A stretch of 9,741 nt of DNA from ZC4RG30 sp964396335 (lineage in GTDB: Bacteria > Pseudomonadota > Gammaproteobacteria > Steroidobacterales > Steroidobacteraceae). The DNA lies in NCBI GenBank assembly GCA_964396335.1, contig CAYNEX010000104.1:1-9741 (forward strand), written 5' to 3'. Position 1 is the first letter of the stretch; each line of letters starts with the position of its first letter. A program made the translations under genes and the position numbers. This document shows positions 6,465 through 9,741 of this stretch, in pieces. A model generated the notes under the pieces. It did no database searches. It worked only from the letters and a program-made list of their open reading frames with translations, and was not told the DNA's origin.

Positions 6465-6471
6465 TATCATA
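6465..6471. promoter_or_regulatory. Shared -10 region of divergent yceD and yceF promoters
   Basis: TATCATA reads as TATCAT on + (6465-6470, toward yceF) and TATGAT on - (6466-6471, toward yceD). Each matches 5 of 6 positions of the -10 consensus. The -35 matches are weak: CTTGCA/TTGCAC around 6488-6494 for yceD, and nothing good for yceF. Predicted starts are near 6459 (-) and 6477 (+). Confidence 0.4.
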
Positions 6472-6514
6472 CTAGCCCCCGGTGGGGGTGCAAGTTCTTG
6501 TTCGGGCAGGCCTC

Positions 6515-7105
6515 ATGAATGATTTGCCGCCGGTGATCCTGGCGTCGACCTCGCCGCATCGCCGGCTGCTGCTGGACCGCCTGCAGCTGGCCTATGCGGC
6601 CATTGCACCGCAGGTGGAGGAAACCGCCGGGCCCGGCGAGCCGCCCGCGGCCCGGGCGCTGCGGCTGGCGCAGGCCAAGGCCGCCGCGGTGGCCATCCAG
6701 CATCCACAGGCCGTTGTCATCGGCAGCGACCAGGTGGCGAGCCTGGCCACCGCCACCGGCACCACCATCCTGCACAAGCCCGGCGACCGCGATACCTGTC
6801 GCCGGCAGCTGCTGGCGATGTCGGGCCAGGTGGTGCGCTTCGACACCGCCGTGGCGGTGCGCCGCGGCCGCGTCGAGATGACCCACCTGGAACCCACCGT
6901 GGTGCGCTTCCGCAACCTCACCCCGGTCGAGATCGAGCGCTACATGGACCGCGAGCCGGCGTTCGACTGCGCCGGCGGCTTCAAGTGCGAGGGCCTCGGC
7001 GTGAGCCTTTTCCATTCGGTCGAGAGCCGCGACCAGACGGCGCTGGTCGGCCTGCCGCTGATCTGGACCTGCGAGGCGTTGCGCCAGCTGGGCGTTCCCG
7101 TCTGA
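6515..7105 (+). CDS. yceF: Maf-family nucleotide pyrophosphatase, YceF type (m7GTP pyrophosphatase)
   Basis: Maf proteins hydrolyse non-canonical nucleoside triphosphates to monophosphate and pyrophosphate. The YceF subgroup prefers 7-methyl-GTP. The 196-aa product has the N-terminal LASTSPHRRLLLDRL motif (residues 9-23), GSDQV with catalytic-type Asp72, the HKPG motif with Lys88, and CAGGFKCEGLG (152-162), which corresponds to SAGGFKSEGLG in YceF. I chose ATG 6515, preceded by GGCAGG (6505-6510), over an in-frame GTG at 6482, because conserved sequence starts right after residue 6. Position between rluC and yceD with opposite strand is the same as in E. coli. Its last 125 bases overlap the convergent rluC CDS, so the final 41 codons are also antisense to the RluC tail. 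Confidence 0.95.
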   Translation: MNDLPPVILASTSPHRRLLLDRLQLAYAAIAPQVEETAGPGEPPAARALRLAQAKAAAVAIQHPQAVVIGSDQVASLATATGTTILHKPGDRDTCRRQLLAMSGQVVRFDTAVAVRRGRVEMTHLEPTVVRFRNLTPVEIERYMDREPAFDCAGGFKCEGLGVSLFHSVESRDQTALVGLPLIWTCEALRQLGVPV

Positions 7106-8264
7106 TCGGCGGCCGCCGCGTGCCTGCCGGCGGCGCGGGCTTCGGCGTGCTGACGATGCGCACGGTCGGTTTCGACAGATCACCCGCCGGTCGCAGTCTG
7201 CCGGCACGCTGCGTCAGCGCATCGACCACGGCGCGCAGCTCATCCGGCAGCGGCGCGCTGACGCTGACGGTGACGCGGCGTTCCGGATCCTCGAAGCTGA
7301 CGCTGTGCGCGTGCAGGAACAACCGCCGCAGCGAGAACTGCTGCATCTGGTGGTTGAATCCGGCATCACCATATTTTTCATCACCCGCCACCGGGTGACC
7401 GGCATAGGCGGCATGCACGCGGATCTGGTGGGTGCGGCCGGTGAGCAATCGCACTTCCAGCAGCGTGGCGAGGTTGCCGAAGAACTGCACCACGCTGAAT
7501 TCGCTGACCGCCGGCTTGCCGTTGGCGGCCACCATCACCGTGCGTTCGCCGCCGACGCGGGTATGCGTGGCCAGCGGCACCTCGATGCGCTTCCTGCCCA
7601 GTTCCCACTTGCCGCGCACCAGCACCAGGTATCGCTTGTCGAAGCTGCCCTGCCCGTCGGCGGTGTGTTCGCGCAGCATCGCGTGCATGTTGCGCAACGT
7701 GGAGCGGCGGCGCGCGATCATCAGGCAGCCGCTGGTGTCGCGGTCGAGGCGATGCACCAGCTCGAGCGTCTCATCCGGACGCGAGGCGCGCAGCGCCTCG
7801 ATCACGCCGGCGCTGACACCGCTGCCGCCATGCACGGCCACGCCGGAAGGTTTGTTGACCACCAGCAGGCGTTCATCCTCGTGAAGGATCGACGCCTCGA
7901 TGCGGCCGGACAGCTTCGGCGATACGCGTGGTGAATCCTCCGCCGGCCCGGGAGCTTCCAGCGCCACCGGCGGGATGCGCAGCACATCGCCCTCGGCCAC
8001 CCGCACCTCGCCGCTGGCACGGCGGCCGTTCAGCCTGACCTCGCCCTTGCGCAGCAGGCGGAACAGGCGCGTGCGCGGCACGCCGGGCAGCAGGCGCGTG
8101 AGCACCTTGTCGAGGCGGCTGCCCGCGTCCTCGCTGCCGATGGTTTCGTGGCGCACGGCGCTGCGGGCCACGGATTCGGCGGTGGCAGCAGCCTGCGGCG
8201 CGCCGCCGGCGTCGTCGGCGGTTGTGGTGTCATCCGCCGTCCGGACGCGTGAAGATTGTTCCAT
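6981..8264 (-). CDS. rluC: 23S rRNA pseudouridine synthase RluC with Arg-rich C-terminal extension
   Basis: RluC makes pseudouridines at 955, 2504 and 2580 (E. coli numbering) of 23S rRNA. The 427-aa product has an Ala/Asp-rich N-terminal segment (1-38), an S4 RNA-binding domain (about 47-95, with GVPRTRLFRLLRKGEVRLNG) and the catalytic domain (about 130-345). That domain has NKPSGVAVHGGSG, a hallmark of RluC, the catalytic Asp174 in HRLDRDTSG, and LTGRTHQIRVH. E. coli RluC (319 aa) ends about where residue 355 lies here. The remaining 70 or so residues are Arg/Pro/Gly-rich, and the last 41 codons lie over yceF. ATG 8264 follows a GGATGGATGG stretch. The frame is open up to 8405, but that region holds promoters and is not family-like. 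Identity is very sure; whether the tail has a role is unknown. Confidence 0.95.
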   Translation of the reverse strand: MEQSSRVRTADDTTTADDAGGAPQAAATAESVARSAVRHETIGSEDAGSRLDKVLTRLLPGVPRTRLFRLLRKGEVRLNGRRASGEVRVAEGDVLRIPPVALEAPGPAEDSPRVSPKLSGRIEASILHEDERLLVVNKPSGVAVHGGSGVSAGVIEALRASRPDETLELVHRLDRDTSGCLMIARRRSTLRNMHAMLREHTADGQGSFDKRYLVLVRGKWELGRKRIEVPLATHTRVGGERTVMVAANGKPAVSEFSVVQFFGNLATLLEVRLLTGRTHQIRVHAAYAGHPVAGDEKYGDAGFNHQMQQFSLRRLFLHAHSVSFEDPERRVTVSVSAPLPDELRAVVDALTQRAGRLRPAGDLSKPTVRIVSTPKPAPPAGTRRPPIRRERPAGATPRRSRSAAGRPAPSGRGSRPNGKGSRRGPRT

Positions 8265-8276
8265 TTTCCATCCATC

Positions 8277-8297
8277 CAAGGCTAAAGCCTTGTTTTT
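8277..8297 (+). terminator. Terminator-like hairpin on + strand, inside the rluC leader
   Basis: CAAGGC (8277-8282) and GCCTTG (8287-8292) form a 6-bp stem with loop TAAA, followed by TTTTT on the + strand. No gene ends here on +, so it could stop antisense read-through into the rne promoter. In the rluC mRNA (- strand) the same hairpin sits directly before the GGATGG ribosome-binding region and has A residues in front rather than a U-run behind. Confidence 0.45.
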
Positions 8298-8317
8298 CAA
8301 GCACCTTGAATTATACT
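8290..8317 (+). promoter_or_regulatory. Predicted rne promoter
   Basis: The -35 is TTGTTT (8290-8295), with TTG as the only matches. The -10 is TATACT (8312-8317), 5 of 6 to consensus, with a 16-base spacer. A start near 8324 gives a leader of about 363 nt before the rne ATG, close to the 361 nt known for E. coli rne. Confidence 0.5.
8310..8315 (-). promoter_or_regulatory. Predicted rluC -10 element (perfect TATAAT)
   Basis: The + strand ATTATA reads TATAAT on -, a perfect -10, with a start expected near 8303 and a leader of about 40 nt to the rluC ATG at 8264. The -35 position (around 8332-8338) is GC-rich and poor. It overlaps the rne -10 by four bases. Confidence 0.5.
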
Positions 8318-8659
8318 CCGCGCCACGTGCCCCCACCGGGACGGATGAAGGTGTTCTTCCCCGAGCGCCCCACCACAACGAGCGGCACGGAACCTTGCGA
8401 CGCACGGCGTTGCATCATCGTGGCAGACCAAGGGCCCATGGGTTCCCCGATTTTCAGGGTGAGCCGCAGCCCGCAGGTCGGCAGCAGTAAAGGATTGCGA
8501 GCGCGTTCGTGGTCAGAGGCGAAGGCGCGGTTCTCTTGAAGACATTGCAAGCGTCAATCCAGTGCCTCCTGGCCAGACTCCTGGTCCAGCTGGGCGCGCT
8601 CTTCTGCCCTCCCCGGCTCGTTCACGCGCCCGTCTTCGCGCGCGCGGCCTTCCGGCCTG

Positions 8660-8681
8660 CCACTCCCAATTTTCCGAGTGG
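8660..8681 (+). promoter_or_regulatory. Hairpin covering the rne Shine-Dalgarno
   Basis: CCACTC (8660-8665) pairs perfectly with GAGTGG (8676-8681), the only purine-rich segment at Shine-Dalgarno distance (5 bases before the ATG at 8687). The 10-base loop CCAATTTTCC contains AATTT, which fits the RNase E cleavage preference RNWUU in single-stranded RNA. It could couple rne translation to RNase E activity. Confidence 0.45.
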
Positions 8682-8686
8682 AATTC

Positions 8687-9741
8687 ATGAAACGAATGCT
8701 CGTCAACGCCACGCAGCAGGAAGAGCTGCGCGTGGCCCTGGTCGATGGCCAGAAGCTCTACGACCTGTCCATCGACATCCCTTCCCGCGAACAGAAAAAA
8801 GCCAACATCTATAAGGCGCGCATCGCGCGCATCGAACCCTCCCTCGAAGCAGCATTCGTCGACTATGGCTCCGAACGCCATGGCTTCCTGCCGCTGAAGG
8901 AAATCTCGAAGGAATTCTTCAAGGACGGCCAGCCGCAGGGCAACCGCGGCATGCGTGAACTGCTCTCCGAGGGACAGGAGATCGTCGTCCAGGTCGAGAA
9001 GGAAGAGCGCGGCAACAAGGGCGCCGCCCTGACCACCTACATCAGCCTCGCCGGACGCTTCCTGGTGCTGATGCCGAACAATCCCCGTGCCGGTGGCGTC
9101 TCGCGCCGCATCGAGGGTGAGGATCGCGACCAGCTGCGCGATGCCATGGACCAGCTGAACATCCCCGACGGCATGGGCGCCATCATCCGCACCGCCGGCG
9201 TGGGCCGCTCGGTCGAGGAGCTGCAGTGGGACCTGGACAACCTCAAGGCGCAATGGGATGCCATTGCGGAAGGGCTCAAGTCCCGCCCCGCCCCGTTCCT
9301 GGTCTACCAGGAAAGCGACGCGGTCACCCGCGCGCTGCGCGACTACCTGTCCGATGACATCGGCGAGATCCAGGTCGACGACCCGGTGGCCTACCAGAAG
9401 GCGCAGGAATACATGCAGCGCTTCATGCCGCCGGAAGCCCAGCGCCGCCTGAAGATGTACCAGGAAGACGTGCCGCTGTTCACGCGCTACCAGATCGAGA
9501 ATCAGATCGAGTCGGCGTACGCGCACAAGGTGCAGCTGCCCTCCGGCGGCAGCATCGTGATCGACTACACCGAGGCGCTGGTGTCCATCGACATCAACTC
9601 GGCGCGCGCCACCCGCGGCTCGGACATCGAGGCCACGGCCCTGAACACCAACCTCGAGGCAGCCGACGAGATCGCGCGCCAGCTGCGCATCCGCGACGCC
9701 GGCGGCCTGATCGTCATCGACTTCATCGACATGGAGTCCTC
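8687..9741 (+). CDS. rne: Ribonuclease E, N-terminal catalytic part (3' partial)
   Basis: RNase E is the essential endonuclease of mRNA decay and of rRNA/tRNA processing, and the scaffold of the degradosome at the inner membrane. The frame starts MKRMLVNATQQEELRVAL, nearly identical to E. coli RNase E, and stays open for 351 codons to the window end, so the C-terminal part is not seen. Visible parts are the S1 domain region (EQKKANIYKARIARIEPSLE, FVDYGSERHGFLPLKEI, VEKEERGNKGAALTTYISLA), the RPAPFLVYQES block, and the DNase I-like catalytic site: Asp302 and Asn304 in IDINSARATRG and Asp345 in VIDFIDM, equivalent to E. coli D303, N305 and D346. Differences from RNase G are clear at the N-terminus. 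The CDS diverges from rluC as in E. coli, and its leader is probably autoregulatory. Confidence 0.98.
   Translation, partial: MKRMLVNATQQEELRVALVDGQKLYDLSIDIPSREQKKANIYKARIARIEPSLEAAFVDYGSERHGFLPLKEISKEFFKDGQPQGNRGMRELLSEGQEIVVQVEKEERGNKGAALTTYISLAGRFLVLMPNNPRAGGVSRRIEGEDRDQLRDAMDQLNIPDGMGAIIRTAGVGRSVEELQWDLDNLKAQWDAIAEGLKSRPAPFLVYQESDAVTRALRDYLSDDIGEIQVDDPVAYQKAQEYMQRFMPPEAQRRLKMYQEDVPLFTRYQIENQIESAYAHKVQLPSGGSIVIDYTEALVSIDINSARATRGSDIEATALNTNLEAADEIARQLRIRDAGGLIVIDFIDMES

Larger units (their letters stand above)
8265..8686. other. Divergent rluC-rne intergenic region with the rne leader
   Basis: This 422-bp stretch has no supported gene. It holds the rluC leader hairpin (8277-8297), overlapping divergent promoters (8290-8317) and then about 363 bases that should be the untranslated leader of rne. 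Inside the leader I see CTCCTGG twice (8566-8572, 8578-8584), which can pair with CCAG segments at 8573-8576 and 8586-8589. There is a small GC hairpin CGCGC/GCGCG (8625-8629, 8638-8642), GGCC-TTCC-GGCC (8646-8657), and a Shine-Dalgarno hairpin (8660-8681). In E. coli the rne leader is 361 nt and mediates feedback control by RNase E; the length match suggests the same here. Confidence 0.6.

Noticed and set aside
8265..8405. N-terminal extension of rluC up to an ATG at 8405 (47 more codons)
   Set aside because: The region contains the divergent promoter core and the leader hairpin, and the extra residues do not resemble RluC proteins. ATG 8264 is the better start.
8513..9526. Long open frame on - opposite rne (337 codons)
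   Set aside because: It is antisense to the conserved RNase E coding sequence. Leu/Val/Ala/Asp-rich composition mirrors rne codons; no ribosome-binding site or domain was seen.

Overview
The window is a GC-rich piece of a bacterial chromosome. It almost certainly comes from a gammaproteobacterium. The strongest evidence is the right half, where the gene order rne / rluC / yceF / yceD-rpmF-fabH, with the same relative strands, is the one known from Escherichia coli, except that plsX is absent between rpmF and fabH. The RNase E N-terminus, the cysteine-free L32 and the YceD and YceF proteins are also of gammaproteobacterial type. High GC, an OprI-like alanine-zipper lipoprotein and a PYROXD2-like oxidoreductase suggest a Xanthomonadales/Nevskiales-like or similar lineage, but I cannot name a genus.

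Left part (1-4692, all + strand): (i) the 3' portion of a PYROXD2/phytoene-desaturase-like FAD oxidoreductase, cut by the window start; (ii) a small Lpp/OprI-type outer-membrane lipoprotein followed by a very good intrinsic terminator; (iii) a PepSY-associated transmembrane protein behind a promoter that overlaps a likely Fur box; (iv) an Nramp-superfamily transporter in which the usual metal-binding motifs are replaced. Items iii and iv are probably separate transcription units with a membrane-metal theme. They look like accessory genes placed against the conserved block.

Right part (4700-9741, conserved block): fabH, rpmF and yceD form a leftward operon linking fatty-acid initiation with ribosome assembly. 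Divergently, yceF (Maf family m7GTP pyrophosphatase) runs rightward and overlaps the 3' end of leftward rluC tail to tail by 125 bp, so RluC carries an Arg-rich C-terminal extension. RluC and rne diverge from a 422-bp spacer. It holds overlapping back-to-back promoters and an rne leader of about 363 nt by prediction, ending in a hairpin that includes the rne Shine-Dalgarno. The rne CDS runs off the window after 351 codons.

I found no tRNA, rRNA, CRISPR array, insertion sequence, integrase or phage gene. No clearly new multi-gene system is visible. The most interesting points are the atypical Nramp protein, the rne leader, the rluC/yceF overlap, the Fur-box promoter and the truncated fab cluster.
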